DNA of 64,000 nucleotides from Fimbriimonas planktonicus (GCA_965234685.1 OZ248539.1:1612001-1676000), one strand, 5' to 3'. Numbered from the stretch's first letter, positions 25,906-35,530 are shown. The notes: generated by a model not told the origin, from the sequence alone. Translations and numbers: made by a program.

Positions 25906-28443
25906 GTGCAGTCGACTCCTCATCGCCGCGTCAGCGTTCTTGCCCTTGCCATCGTTGGCCTTGGTACTGGGCTCGCCTTTATGTTTCAGGCAAACAACAA
26001 AGTCGGCGACCTCAACGCCGGAAAAGGCATCCTCGTCAATACCGGACAGTGGATCAAGCCGGATGGCCAGCTCACCGTCTTCGCCGATCGACCGGTTGAC
26101 GTCGTGCTTTCAGCAAACGGGAAGACGGCCTACGTTAAAGAATCCACTGGCCTCACCATCATCGACGTTGCCAGCAACAAGATTCTTCAACGCTTGAACG
26201 TGTCCGGAGCTTCCTCGCACACCGGGCTTGCCCTTTCCGCTGACGGCTCCAAGCTCTACTACAGCAACGGAAGCAGCAACGTCATCGAAGTCGACGTCGC
26301 TGTCTTACCAGCCAAAGTCGCGCGGACGTTCACCATGCCCCGTCCCGCCGTTGGCGGCGCGGCCTATCCTTGCGATCTGCTTCTCCACGACGGCAAGCTC
26401 TTTGCCGCCCTCAGCCGGAGTAACCAAGTCGCCGAAATCAACCTCGAAACGGGCAAGGTTGACCGCACGATGGACGTTGCTCCGGCGCCGTTTGGACTCG
26501 CGATCGACGTGGAGTCGAATTCCCTCTGGGTATCCAGTTGGGGCCGCACACCTCAACCTGGACAGCCTAAGTCAAACGCATCCGGCACGCCCGTCGCAGT
26601 TGATCGGCGCGGGATTGCCACCGGCGGAACGGTTTCACAAATCTCTATCGCCAGCGGAAAAGCAACAAAAAGCGTGCTCGTCGGCGGACAGCCTTGCGAA
26701 CTTGAAGTTCGCGATGGCCAAGTCTACGTCGCCGTAGCAAACGACGATGAATTGATCGCCATAAACGCGAGCTCCGGAAAATGGGTTCCGCTTTGGAAAT
26801 CGAGCGTCGGTGCTGCACCTTCCTCGCTCACCATGCTCGCATCGGGCCAAGTCGCCATTGCATGCGGTGGTAGCAACGAAGTCGTCGTTCTTTCGGCCGG
26901 TGAGTTTGCGCCGGTCGAAACCTACCGATCTGGCTGGTACCCCACCGCCGTCCGAGCGTTTGAAAACAATCTTGTCGTCGCCAGTGCAAAGGGCCTTGGT
27001 GGTCGTCGAAATGACCTTCGCAACGGCAAGTTCGACACTATCGCAACGACCGAAAAGCTCGGAAGCCTGTTGTCTACCACCGAGGCGAAATCAAGAGGCG
27101 TCTATCAATTCACTGGAACTCTCAGCGTCATTCCCCGCACCGCAAACACGCAAAAGCCAGAAACTCTGGCTGCCATCCAACCCCCTCGTAAGAACATCGC
27201 CGCCAAACCGATTCCCGAGCGAGCCGGAGAGCCGAGCACCTTCAAACACGTCATCTACGTACTCAAAGAAAACCGAACCTACGACCAGGTTTTTGGAGAT
27301 ATTCCGGGTGCCGATGGCGATCCAAGCCTTTGCATCTACGGCGAGGACATCACGCCAAACCACCACGCGCTCGCCAAAGAGTTCGTCCTTCTTGACAACT
27401 ATTATTGCAACGGCGTCCTGAGCGCGGATGGCCACAGCTGGAGCACCGAAGGAAACGCAACTACCTACTTCGAGCGATCGTTCGGCGGTTGGACACGGAG
27501 CTACCCGTTCGGTGACGACCCGCTGGCCATCTCTTCCACTGGACACATTTGGGATGCCGTCCTGGATAAGGGCCTAACCTTCCGCAACTACGGTGAATAC
27601 GACTACACCGCCCCGAGCAAAGGTGAAAAGCACACCGCCATCCTGAAAGACTTCCAATCAGGGTCGCCGAAGATCAAATTCAATCACAAGATCGAAATTG
27701 AGCGGCTCAAGAAGTACAGCCATCCCGAGTGCCCAGGCTGGAACATGGAGATCCCCGACGTCCTGCGGGCGAGCTACTTCCTAAAAGACCTCAAAACTGC
27801 CGAGAAAACGGGCAAGCTGCCGAACTTCAACTTCGTCTACCTGCCCCAAGACCACACATCTGGAACCGGTGCGGGAGCACCTGCGCCGACCGCGCACATG
27901 GCCGATAACGACCTCGCCCTCGGCCAAATCGTGGACGCGGTCAGTAAGTCGAAGTTCTGGAAGAACACCGTGATCTTCGTCATTGAGGACGACCCGCAGG
28001 CCGGGTTTGACCATGTCGATGGACACCGCTCCATCTGCCTCGTGGTTAGCCCATACACCCGTCGAGGGGCGGTCGTGTCGAAGTTTTACAACCAAGGTTC
28101 GGTCTTGAAGACTGTACGGCACGTGCTTGGTCTGAAGCCAGCAACGAGATTCGAGATTCAGGCAAACCTGATGACCGACTGCTTCCAGGCAAAACCGAAC
28201 CTAAAGGCGTACAACGTTCGGCCAAATCGAGTCCCGCTGGACCTGATGAACCCAACTCGAACCACGTCTCGAACGTTGGACCTCAAGCGACCAGACACGG
28301 TCGACGAAAACGAGTTCAACCGCCAACTCTGGACGGCGGCAAAGGGCAATATTCCCTACCCCGCGACCTTGGCCGGAGCGCACGGTAAAGGGCTAGCGGC
28401 GAAGGGGCTCAAGATCGACCAGAACGTGACCGAACAAGACTAG
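25906..28443 (+). CDS. Exported YVTN-propeller / phosphoesterase fusion
   Basis: 845 aa. The GTG start is 6 nt after TAGACT. N-terminal signal sequence or anchor (VLALAIVGLGTGLAFMF); residues about 45-430 form a YVTN-type beta-propeller (VDVVLSANGKTAYV, LALSADGSKLYYSNG, PFGLAIDVESNSLWV). From about residue 445 it is a phosphoesterase of the alkaline-phosphatase/phospholipase C superfamily: HVIYVLKENRTYDQVFGD (metal-binding region and nucleophile), LLDNYYCNGVLSADGHSW, PQDHTSGTGAG, VIFVIEDDPQAGFDHVDGHR. Likely acts outside the cytoplasmic membrane on phosphoesters; substrate unknown. Confidence 0.87.
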   Translation: MQSTPHRRVSVLALAIVGLGTGLAFMFQANNKVGDLNAGKGILVNTGQWIKPDGQLTVFADRPVDVVLSANGKTAYVKESTGLTIIDVASNKILQRLNVSGASSHTGLALSADGSKLYYSNGSSNVIEVDVAVLPAKVARTFTMPRPAVGGAAYPCDLLLHDGKLFAALSRSNQVAEINLETGKVDRTMDVAPAPFGLAIDVESNSLWVSSWGRTPQPGQPKSNASGTPVAVDRRGIATGGTVSQISIASGKATKSVLVGGQPCELEVRDGQVYVAVANDDELIAINASSGKWVPLWKSSVGAAPSSLTMLASGQVAIACGGSNEVVVLSAGEFAPVETYRSGWYPTAVRAFENNLVVASAKGLGGRRNDLRNGKFDTIATTEKLGSLLSTTEAKSRGVYQFTGTLSVIPRTANTQKPETLAAIQPPRKNIAAKPIPERAGEPSTFKHVIYVLKENRTYDQVFGDIPGADGDPSLCIYGEDITPNHHALAKEFVLLDNYYCNGVLSADGHSWSTEGNATTYFERSFGGWTRSYPFGDDPLAISSTGHIWDAVLDKGLTFRNYGEYDYTAPSKGEKHTAILKDFQSGSPKIKFNHKIEIERLKKYSHPECPGWNMEIPDVLRASYFLKDLKTAEKTGKLPNFNFVYLPQDHTSGTGAGAPAPTAHMADNDLALGQIVDAVSKSKFWKNTVIFVIEDDPQAGFDHVDGHRSICLVVSPYTRRGAVVSKFYNQGSVLKTVRHVLGLKPATRFEIQANLMTDCFQAKPNLKAYNVRPNRVPLDLMNPTRTTSRTLDLKRPDTVDENEFNRQLWTAAKGNIPYPATLAGAHGKGLAAKGLKIDQNVTEQD

Positions 28444-28467
28444 GCCGCTCGCCCGTACAATAAGGGA

Positions 28468-29493
28468 ATGGCAGAAATTGACGGTCGAAAGAAAACAATT
28501 CTGCACGCGATCATCGTGGAGTACGTGCTCACGGCAGAACCCGTGGGCAGCGAATCCTTGGTCGCGAAATACCCCCTTGGCGTCAAGTCTGCGACCGTCC
28601 GTAACGAAATGGCGGAGTTGCTCGATCTCGGTTTGATCGAGCAACCTCACACCAGCGCCGGCCGAATCCCCAGCGACCTCGGCTATCGCTACTACGTCGA
28701 CAAACTCGTCATCTCCAAGGAGATCGAGCTCAGCATCCAAGACCGCCTCAAATCTGCGACGGGAGAAGGCGAAGCCCTGCAAACCGTGTTGCGCGATGCG
28801 ACCCGAATGCTTAGCCGCCTGACTCACCTGCTCGGGGTCGCCGCTACCATTCGAGAGCCGAATCTAACCATCAAAACCGCGATCCTCTCGGCCCTTGGAC
28901 CGAACCAAGTCTTGTTGGTCATCGCACTCAGCAACGGGCAGATCGAGAACCGGATGATCGAAGTTCCCGCCGACTTGACCTTGGAGCAAGTCGGGGCCGC
29001 AAACGAGTTCCTGACCGCAAACCTCCTCGGCGTTGGGCTACGAACCGCCGCGCAAATGAAGCCTCCGGTGGCGGTCAACCCTGCCGTTGACCGTCTTGTG
29101 AATGTCAGTTGGACCCAGCTCAAGGCAATCGCGAAACTGTACTCCCGCGGTTCGCTCATCACGGAAGGAGAGGAGTACCTGGTCACTCAGCCGGAATTCC
29201 GCCGGGATCTCGATACCTACACGCACCTGATCCAAGAGCTCAACGACTCGGAAGCCCTTTATCAAAGCGTGGCCAAGGGTGAGGCTAACCAAGTCGTCAC
29301 GATCGGGCGAGAAAACCGCCGAGACGAACTCAAGCAGTTCTCGATCGTCCGGCAGAGCTTTTACGTCGGAGAAACCGAAACGGGCGTCATCGCCGTGGTC
29401 GGCCCAACTCGAATGAGATACGACGACAGCATTCCCTTGGTGAACTTCACCGCTCAAACCCTGAGCGAGTCGCTCACCAAATACTTCGGCTAA
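28468..29493 (+). CDS. hrcA: Heat-inducible transcription repressor HrcA
   Basis: 341 aa, normal length. An N-terminal winged helix (RKKTILHAIIVEYVLTAEPVGSESL, SATVRNEMAELLDLGLIEQPHTSAGRIPSDLGYRYYVD) is the hallmark HrcA beginning; the GAF-like and insertion domains follow, ending NFTAQTLSESLTKYFG. It represses groE/dnaK operons by binding CIRCE elements. TACAAT is 6 nt before the ATG. It is unusual in not being followed by grpE-dnaK-dnaJ; a converging LolA-like gene lies 3 bp downstream. I see no CIRCE element in this window, so its targets are elsewhere. Confidence 0.95.
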   Translation: MAEIDGRKKTILHAIIVEYVLTAEPVGSESLVAKYPLGVKSATVRNEMAELLDLGLIEQPHTSAGRIPSDLGYRYYVDKLVISKEIELSIQDRLKSATGEGEALQTVLRDATRMLSRLTHLLGVAATIREPNLTIKTAILSALGPNQVLLVIALSNGQIENRMIEVPADLTLEQVGAANEFLTANLLGVGLRTAAQMKPPVAVNPAVDRLVNVSWTQLKAIAKLYSRGSLITEGEEYLVTQPEFRRDLDTYTHLIQELNDSEALYQSVAKGEANQVVTIGRENRRDELKQFSIVRQSFYVGETETGVIAVVGPTRMRYDDSIPLVNFTAQTLSESLTKYFG

Positions 29494-29496
29494 CCC

Positions 29497-30207
29497 TTAC
29501 TTCATCAAGAAGAGGTTGTCGCCGAGCCCAGTGTTCACCTTCACGCTTTCGTATCGCGTGATGCCAGCGACCACGTTGTTCACATTCTTCACCGAAACCT
29601 GGGTCGGAATCCAAACCCCGCCAAACGACTTTGGGCTCTCGTAGATGAACGTCGCCAACTGTCGGCCCGGCTGGTTGTACCACTCACGCTTCGTGGTAAC
29701 GCCCTTCTCCACGTCCACCCAAATTCGGTGACGACTCGTGTCGTCGGTGTTTTGGTAGGTCAGGTCGAAAACGGCATCGCCCGTGGCCCGATCCATCCGC
29801 ACGAACTTAGCCTGGAAAAGGTCCTTGAAGAGAGCCGGAGTGAGCACTCCAAAGTCGAGCGGCGTCTGTCTTCGCCCCGGCGATTTCGCAAGATCCTGCT
29901 TGGTGTTCACCCGCAAGCGCGGAACTTTGATCATCTGCTGTGGACCGTCGATGATGTACACCGCAGATGTTTCGTCAACCTGAGCCTCCAGTCGAAGCTT
30001 CAAGGGTTCTTTGTACTGAAACTGAATGCGATCGAATCGGTAGGTGGTACCAAAATCGTCATTAATCTCACGTAACTCTTTCTGAGATGCTTTAACCTTC
30101 TTCGCAACGAACGTCGCGTCTCGAAGGCCCTTTTGGGTGTAGTCTTGAATCTCCGGAGCAACTGGGCCAGACCCAAGGACTACCGCCAACATTAATTCGG
30201 TCATCAT
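29497..30207 (-). CDS. LolA/LppX-like outer-membrane lipoprotein-sorting protein
   Basis: 236 aa. ATG 30207 is chosen: TATCCT lies 6 nt upstream and the chain begins with a hydrophobic stretch (MMTELMLAVVLGSGPVAP). The body is a half-barrel pattern of strands: LREINDDFGTTYRFDRIQFQYKEPLKLRL, VYIIDGPQQMIKVPRL, GDAVFDLTYQN, HRIWVDVEKG. The middle and end match the DUF1571/LolA-like fold that carries lipids or lipoproteins across the periplasm. The exact subfamily is uncertain. Confidence 0.68.
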   Translation of the reverse strand: MMTELMLAVVLGSGPVAPEIQDYTQKGLRDATFVAKKVKASQKELREINDDFGTTYRFDRIQFQYKEPLKLRLEAQVDETSAVYIIDGPQQMIKVPRLRVNTKQDLAKSPGRRQTPLDFGVLTPALFKDLFQAKFVRMDRATGDAVFDLTYQNTDDTSRHRIWVDVEKGVTTKREWYNQPGRQLATFIYESPKSFGGVWIPTQVSVKNVNNVVAGITRYESVKVNTGLGDNLFLMK

Positions 30208-30245
30208 TTTATGAGGATATCTCCCAGAAGGGAAAACCATTAGGC

Positions 30246-31286
30246 ATGACGTCTGATCCCATCGAGCGTTATCTTCGGCGGTCCGCTCGCCTCGATCGGC
30301 GACAGCGCATCCGCGTCATGTCCTCATCGGAAGTCACCGATACCGGGCTCGCGGCGCTCCAGGCAATTGGCAGACGAATCATTCCTGCCAGCACCCTCGG
30401 ATTGCTGTTCTGTTCATTTGGCCTCACCTTCCTCGGTCGCTACGTCATCCCCGCGCTAAGCGAAACGACCAATCCCGATCGAATCGAGGTCCAGATTGTC
30501 GAGTTCTTGGGCACTCTGTCCTTAGGGCTCTTTGTTGCGGTGCCGCTGATGATGTTCGGCATTGCCCTCATCGTTCCCCGAGCAACCAAGCTCACCGCGC
30601 AATGGATGCTCGGGGAACCCTTGGACGATTCGGACCAAGCTGTCGGCGGACCCGCATTTCGAGATGCAGCCAAGGTTATCTTCACCATCGTCGCCCGAAG
30701 TTCGAGGTTCCTGCTCGCCTCTTTTGCTCTGCTCGTAACGAGCGGCCTTTTGAGTCAGGTGCAGTCAAACTTAAAGCTCTTCGTAGCACTGATTGCCGTC
30801 ATCGCCCTGAATGCAGTAGGAATTAGCCTTGTTGCTTTTGTTGGTATTGCCGCGAAATACTCCCTCGCCCTGCCCGCAATGCTCGTGGAAAAGCTCGATG
30901 TCAAAGCCGCGCTTGACCGCTCCCGGCAGCTCATGGCCTCAGAGCGGAAAATCCAGAGCGGCTACATCTCCGTATGGTTCCAGTTCGGATTCTTCATCAT
31001 CTTGTTCGGGCTACTCACCTTTGGATTCAGCGCCGCCGTCGGATACATTGCTTCGCTCCTCCAACTTGAGTCATTTGCACAAACTCGCGTATACGGACCG
31101 ATGTTGGTCGAAATCGTATCGCAGATTGGCCCGTATGTCTCGCTGCTTCTTGTGGTCCCCGCTTTCGCGACCGTGACCACCGTGATCTACTTTGAACGCC
31201 GCACTCGGTTGGAGGGATATGACATTGCGCAGTTGGCACAAGAAACTCGTGTTACTCGTCGTAGTCGTTTCGACGTTACTGAGTAG
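30246..31286 (+). CDS. Multi-pass membrane protein
   Basis: 346 aa with a cytoplasmic N terminus (RYLRRSARLDRRQRIR) and about six TM segments: ASTLGLLFCSFGLTFLG, LGLFVAVPLMMFGIAL, FLLASFALLVTSGLL, LFVALIAVIALNAVGISLV, FFIILFGLLTFGFSA and YVSLLLVVPAFATVTTV. KLDVKAALDRSRQLM resembles a helix conserved in DUF975/glycerophosphodiester-type membrane domains. It is the first gene of a three-gene overlapping cluster with DUF4129 and DUF4350 proteins. Role unknown; membrane complex with these neighbours is inferred. Confidence 0.7.
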   Translation: MTSDPIERYLRRSARLDRRQRIRVMSSSEVTDTGLAALQAIGRRIIPASTLGLLFCSFGLTFLGRYVIPALSETTNPDRIEVQIVEFLGTLSLGLFVAVPLMMFGIALIVPRATKLTAQWMLGEPLDDSDQAVGGPAFRDAAKVIFTIVARSSRFLLASFALLVTSGLLSQVQSNLKLFVALIAVIALNAVGISLVAFVGIAAKYSLALPAMLVEKLDVKAALDRSRQLMASERKIQSGYISVWFQFGFFIILFGLLTFGFSAAVGYIASLLQLESFAQTRVYGPMLVEIVSQIGPYVSLLLVVPAFATVTTVIYFERRTRLEGYDIAQLAQETRVTRRSRFDVTE

Positions 31287-32133
31287 CGCATTCGCCGAAA
31301 CTTACGGCGAACTCCAATCCCGAATCGCAACCGCGAAGCCTGCGGAGGTGGTCGCGGCAGTCCGAGAGTCAACGTTACTCACGACCGACAAGCAGCTTCG
31401 AAGCCTCGTCGAATCAAAGGAGCCCATTGCAAAGCGAGCCACTAGCCTGCGGGACTGGGTAGGAACGCGCGCCTGGGCGGCAACCGTCGCGCCGAAACAA
31501 GATGGCAAAGCCCTCGCAGAAAAGGCGAAGCGGTCACGCTTATACATCGACCAGGCGGAGAAAGCAAAGAGCAACTGGCTAGAGAATGCCTTCAAGGGCC
31601 TCCAGTTCAACTTTCCGCAGCCCAAGCTCAATCCGAATTCAAATCCATTTGGAGGTCTTTTTAGTGGCCCATTGCTCGTTCAGATCATGTGGGGGCTGCT
31701 TGCCTTGGCGGGCATCGCGCTAGCGTGGTTCGCCGTGCAACACATCCGCAAAATCCAGAGCCGCAAGCGTGTCGCGACGGCGATCCTGGAAGAAGATGAG
31801 CCAGAGCGAACGGTGGACGAATGGCTCGCCCAGGCAGATGCCCTCGCGGCCGAAGGTCGGCATCGCGAAAGCGTCCGCTGTCTCTACCTCGCAACCCTCC
31901 TCCGAATCGACGAAGCCGGCGTCGCACGCTTTGAGCGGAGTGAAACCAACTGGGAACACCTCACCCGAATCGAAGCAAGCAACAAACTGCCCGCCGAAAT
32001 CGAGTTCCGGACTCCGACCAAAGCCTTCGACCGGATCTGGTACGGCTTTATGGTCCGTGGCCAAGCTGATGTCGATGAGTTTCGCGCGATCTATCAGAAC
32101 GTTCGGCAGGCCCTGAGAGGGGTGAAGAGTTGA
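31219..32133 (+). CDS. DUF4129 membrane protein
   Basis: 304 aa. ATG 31219 follows a GGAGGG Shine-Dalgarno at 4 nt and opens a signal sequence (KKLVLLVVVVSTLLSSAFA). One TM at about residues 155-175 (LLVQIMWGLLALAGIALAWF) is followed by a cytoplasmic C-terminal DUF4129 domain (TVDEWLAQADALAAEGRHRESVRCLYLATLLRI, ETNWEHL, FDRIWYG). DUF4129 often sits beside DUF4350, MoxR and DUF58 genes or at the end of transglutaminase proteins. It overlaps the preceding gene by 68 bp and the next by 4 bp. Confidence 0.85.
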   Translation: MTLRSWHKKLVLLVVVVSTLLSSAFAETYGELQSRIATAKPAEVVAAVRESTLLTTDKQLRSLVESKEPIAKRATSLRDWVGTRAWAATVAPKQDGKALAEKAKRSRLYIDQAEKAKSNWLENAFKGLQFNFPQPKLNPNSNPFGGLFSGPLLVQIMWGLLALAGIALAWFAVQHIRKIQSRKRVATAILEEDEPERTVDEWLAQADALAAEGRHRESVRCLYLATLLRIDEAGVARFERSETNWEHLTRIEASNKLPAEIEFRTPTKAFDRIWYGFMVRGQADVDEFRAIYQNVRQALRGVKS

Positions 32134-33248
32134 AAACAAAGTGGATCGCCGCCACCGCGTGGCTCTTGGTTGGAATCCTTCTCGTAAGTGGCGCGAGCCT
32201 TTGGATCGGAAAGCGAAGTTACCAAACCTTCCCGTCCGCAAACTCAGTCGATCCTTCTGGCTTACAAGCATTCCAAGACACCTTGCGCACTATCGGAGCA
32301 ACCATCGTGGTGGACCGGCGCGGAAAGCCGCAGGTTCAGCCCTCCGACTTCGTCATTGTCTCAGGAATTGAAAAGACCGGCCTCAACGTGCTTACGCAGG
32401 CCGGGCCGAAACCAGACCCGGCATCCTCCTTCAATGTGCGTCAGCACGTCCGCGACGGCGGCACCGCGGTTTTGCTTTCCTACCCCCAGAACTTTAAGGA
32501 CCGAACTGCGCTCGCCAAGTCCGAGCCTGAAACCGTAACTCTCGCAAGCGGGGTGAAAAAACGCATTACCTCGGGAGATGAGGAGACTTCCCGCGAATTT
32601 GATGACGCCGTTCCGTCACCATACGTCGAGCTCGCCAAGGGGGAGAATTGGCTTGCGGTCGGTCGAGTGGTCGGCAAAGGGAAAATTCTGGCGATCAACG
32701 ACGCTACTCTGATCACCAATCGGTTCATTGCGGCCCACGATAACGCAGAAGTCGTTCTGGGGCTCATCCAAGATCTCGTCAAGCCCGGTCAACGCATCGT
32801 CTTCATCGAACGGGATTTCAATCGCCGGGACCCATCTCTCCTCGACATCCTCGGGCCAGAGACCACCGCTGCCTTCTATCAGTGCCTCTTTGTTCTGTTT
32901 GTTATTGCCTGGAGCCTCGGCAAGCGTTTCGGAGAGCCCGACGCCGAGCGCGTCGCCCAGCGTGGGAATCGGGACTTGCTCCTCGCCATTCGCGACACCT
33001 ATGCCAGAGCCCAGCGGCACGATGCGGCGATCCAAACCAGCATCGATCGCGCGGAAATGCTGATCCGGAAACGAACTCGCTCAGATATTTCCCTGCCAAA
33101 TTTTGCTAAGACCCGTCCAGCCGTGGATGCCGAGTATCGAAGACTCCTCAATCTTCAAGTTCTTGCCGTCCCAGCAGAAGCAGAATGGCTCGAAGCCATC
33201 CAATCTTTCGAGCACGAAGTCGAAGAATCGTTCAAAACCCCGGTTTAG
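32130..33248 (+). CDS. DUF4350 membrane protein
   Basis: 372 aa, starting at a TTG that overlaps the DUF4129 stop codon, with GAGGGG upstream. An N-terminal TM (WLLVGILLVSGASLWIG) precedes an extracytoplasmic Rossmann-like domain (GLQAFQDTLRTIGATIVVD, DFVIVSGIEKTG, RDGGTAVLLSYP, GKILAINDATLITNRF), a second TM near residue 255 (FYQCLFVLFVIAWSLGKRF), then a cytoplasmic tail. This is the DUF4350 organisation known from MoxR/DUF58 loci; no MoxR ATPase or DUF58 gene is present here. Confidence 0.82.
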   Translation: MKTKWIAATAWLLVGILLVSGASLWIGKRSYQTFPSANSVDPSGLQAFQDTLRTIGATIVVDRRGKPQVQPSDFVIVSGIEKTGLNVLTQAGPKPDPASSFNVRQHVRDGGTAVLLSYPQNFKDRTALAKSEPETVTLASGVKKRITSGDEETSREFDDAVPSPYVELAKGENWLAVGRVVGKGKILAINDATLITNRFIAAHDNAEVVLGLIQDLVKPGQRIVFIERDFNRRDPSLLDILGPETTAAFYQCLFVLFVIAWSLGKRFGEPDAERVAQRGNRDLLLAIRDTYARAQRHDAAIQTSIDRAEMLIRKRTRSDISLPNFAKTRPAVDAEYRRLLNLQVLAVPAEAEWLEAIQSFEHEVEESFKTPV

Positions 33249-33286
33249 TGGACTCACGGGCTCCGTCAGGTGTGGATACTTAGGGC

Positions 33287-33664
33287 ATGCGCGCAATGAC
33301 AGTTTCAATCGCGGTGCTCTTGGCATCCGCCGCCATGGCTCAGACCGCCCCGCCGAAGGACGCAAAGCCTGCTCCACTTCCAGCATCGCTGGTCCCGCTC
33401 GAGAAAAAGTACAAGGCGACGAAAGCCGTCTTCGTGAAAAAGCCGAAAGATAAAGCAGCCCGAGAGTCGTTTATCAAGGCAACCACGATCTTTGGCCACG
33501 AAACGATGGTCCACCCCGAACTGCCAGCGCGAACCAAGTACCGCGACGCCCTTCGGCTCTACCGAGAGGTCCTAAAGCTCGAACCAAACCACCCGGTCGC
33601 CAAGAAAGAGCACGACCTCATCGTTTCCATCTATGAACAGATGGGTCGACCTGTTCCGAAGTAA
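33287..33664 (+). CDS. Small exported TPR-like protein
   Basis: 125 aa. ATG 6 nt after GATACT. Signal peptide (MRAMTVSIAVLLASAAMAQT), a Pro/Lys-rich linker, then two helical pairs (PARTKYRDALRLYREVLKLEPNHPVAKKEHDLI) typical of a single TPR. No catalytic motif. Probably a periplasmic binding or scaffold protein. It is separate from the cluster before it because it has its own promoter. Confidence 0.7.
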   Translation: MRAMTVSIAVLLASAAMAQTAPPKDAKPAPLPASLVPLEKKYKATKAVFVKKPKDKAARESFIKATTIFGHETMVHPELPARTKYRDALRLYREVLKLEPNHPVAKKEHDLIVSIYEQMGRPVPK

Positions 33665-33676
33665 TTCTCCGAAAAC

Positions 33677-35530
33677 ATGACCGAGGTATCGCCGGAAGAA
33701 AGGCGCGAGATTGAAGGCAAATTTGTCCGCAATCTCGCCATTGCCGCGGCCATTCTGGCCGGATTGCCCGCTCTCATCGCGTGGCAATCCGGCCCAATTG
33801 GCGGCGTTTACCTAGGCCACCAGTTCGCCACCGACGACCACATGGTTTACGCCGCCTGGATGCGGCAAGCCATGGACGGTCGCTTCCTTTTCGACAACCG
33901 ATTCACAACGGATGCCCAGCCCGGGCTCACGATCCACCTGTACTTCTTGGTTATGGGCTGGATTGCGAAGCTGGTCGGGATTCCCGTGGCAACCCTCGTG
34001 GCCCGCATGGGCTTCTCGGCGGCGTTTGTCTTCCTGCTTCACCGGCTCGTTCGTCGGATGGATTGGACCATCCACGCCACCAAGCTTTCTCTCCTCTTTT
34101 CGGTGCTTGGCGGAGGTGTCGGCTTTGCCCTTTGGCATGACTTTGGCGTCGCCATCGTTAAGCCCGCGCCAGACTTCCTGAACCAAATCCTCATGGGACG
34201 GTTGCCCATCGATACGTGGCAACCGGAAGGATTCGTTCTCTCGTCCATGCTCACCAACGGGCTCTTCATGGTGAGCCTGTGCCTGATCCTGTACATCTTC
34301 GACTGCTTCCTGGAAGCAGAGGAAAGCTGGAAGCCGGTTCTTCCCGGGGCGATCGCCTTCGGGGTGCTGATGAACATTCACAGCTACGACGTGCTGCTCA
34401 TTGGCATGGTGATGTTCGGATTCCTCGTGATGGCCTGGGCCCGGGACAAGGCAACGAAACCCTGGATCATTCGCTCACTCGCCATTTCTGCGGGCATCAT
34501 CCCCGCCGCGCTTTGGTTCATCTACGTCTTGCGCGAAGACCCGGTGTTCCAAGCCCGCGCCGCGACTGAGACGTTCTCGCCGAACTTTAGACAAGTTCTG
34601 TTCGGCTACTTCTTCCTCATTTTGCTTGCGGTGCCAACTCTATTCGCATCGCGCGACGGCAAAAAGCGGCCCTACTTTGCCTCTGGACTGTACGTGACCG
34701 TGCTGTTGGCCCTCGCCGTTATGGCGCAGAACCATACCGATGGCTACTTCTTGCCAATGGTGATTTGGGTGTTGCTCTACGGTTTCACGGTCTTCCTGCT
34801 GTATAGCGTTGCCAACCTCAATTCCGCCCGGAACCTCTTTGTCTCATGGGCTCTGGTCGGAACCATCTCGATCTATTTCCCGATGCTGTTCCAGCGAAAG
34901 CTCGGCATGGGTCTCGTGATTCCATGGGCCGTTCTTGCTGCTGGCAGAGCGGCAATCATTCTCGCGAAGCAGGAGCGATCCGCACGAAATCTCGCGACCG
35001 CGCTTGCGATCATCATCATCGGCGCCAGCGGTTTCCGGTGGGTGTTCCGCGAGATCACGCTCGCCCAAACTAACGTCGCGAACACAATCGTTCACCCCGT
35101 CTATCTTTCTGCTGACGCGAACAAAGTGATCACCGCGCTCAATGCGATCACCGACAAGAAGGTCGTGGTTGCTCCTCCCGGAATCCCCGCAAGGGCCGTT
35201 GATTCGGCGGGAAAAACGATTCCCGACACGTTCCTCACCCCAATCATGCCGGACCTCAATCCGATTGCGAGCGGATTGACCGGCGCGTACACCTACGCGG
35301 GTCACTGGAGCGAAACGCCGAAGTACAACGAGCGACGTGGCGAACTCGAGCGGTTCTTCTACCGCCCGGGACTTCCCGAAGACAAGAAGGCATGGCTAAG
35401 CGAAATTGGGGCTACCCACGTGATCGTGCCGTCGCCAGAAGCATTCCCGCAGATGGAGCTACCGGACCTCAGCAGCCTCGGCGAAGTCGTCGTGCAGGGC
35501 ACGCAGTTCAGCCTGATTAAAGTGAACTAG
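33677..35530 (+). CDS. Polytopic membrane protein, GT-C glycosyltransferase-like
   Basis: 617 aa with roughly 11-13 TM segments and a soluble C-terminal part of about 150 aa. The first extracytoplasmic loop contains HQFATDDHMVYAAWMRQAM, the position where GT-C enzymes carry their acidic catalytic motif; FNGDIH-like motifs are replaced by NIHSYDVLLIG later. This suggests a lipid-linked-sugar transferase of the envelope. A poor -10 match precedes the ATG. The 3' end overlaps the converging VanW gene by 14 bp. Confidence 0.65.
   Translation: MTEVSPEERREIEGKFVRNLAIAAAILAGLPALIAWQSGPIGGVYLGHQFATDDHMVYAAWMRQAMDGRFLFDNRFTTDAQPGLTIHLYFLVMGWIAKLVGIPVATLVARMGFSAAFVFLLHRLVRRMDWTIHATKLSLLFSVLGGGVGFALWHDFGVAIVKPAPDFLNQILMGRLPIDTWQPEGFVLSSMLTNGLFMVSLCLILYIFDCFLEAEESWKPVLPGAIAFGVLMNIHSYDVLLIGMVMFGFLVMAWARDKATKPWIIRSLAISAGIIPAALWFIYVLREDPVFQARAATETFSPNFRQVLFGYFFLILLAVPTLFASRDGKKRPYFASGLYVTVLLALAVMAQNHTDGYFLPMVIWVLLYGFTVFLLYSVANLNSARNLFVSWALVGTISIYFPMLFQRKLGMGLVIPWAVLAAGRAAIILAKQERSARNLATALAIIIIGASGFRWVFREITLAQTNVANTIVHPVYLSADANKVITALNAITDKKVVVAPPGIPARAVDSAGKTIPDTFLTPIMPDLNPIASGLTGAYTYAGHWSETPKYNERRGELERFFYRPGLPEDKKAWLSEIGATHVIVPSPEAFPQMELPDLSSLGEVVVQGTQFSLIKVN

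Noticed and set aside
33812..34381. 189-codon minus-strand open frame inside the GT-C-like gene
   Set aside because: His/Glu/Arg-rich composition typical of the antisense of hydrophobic coding sequence.
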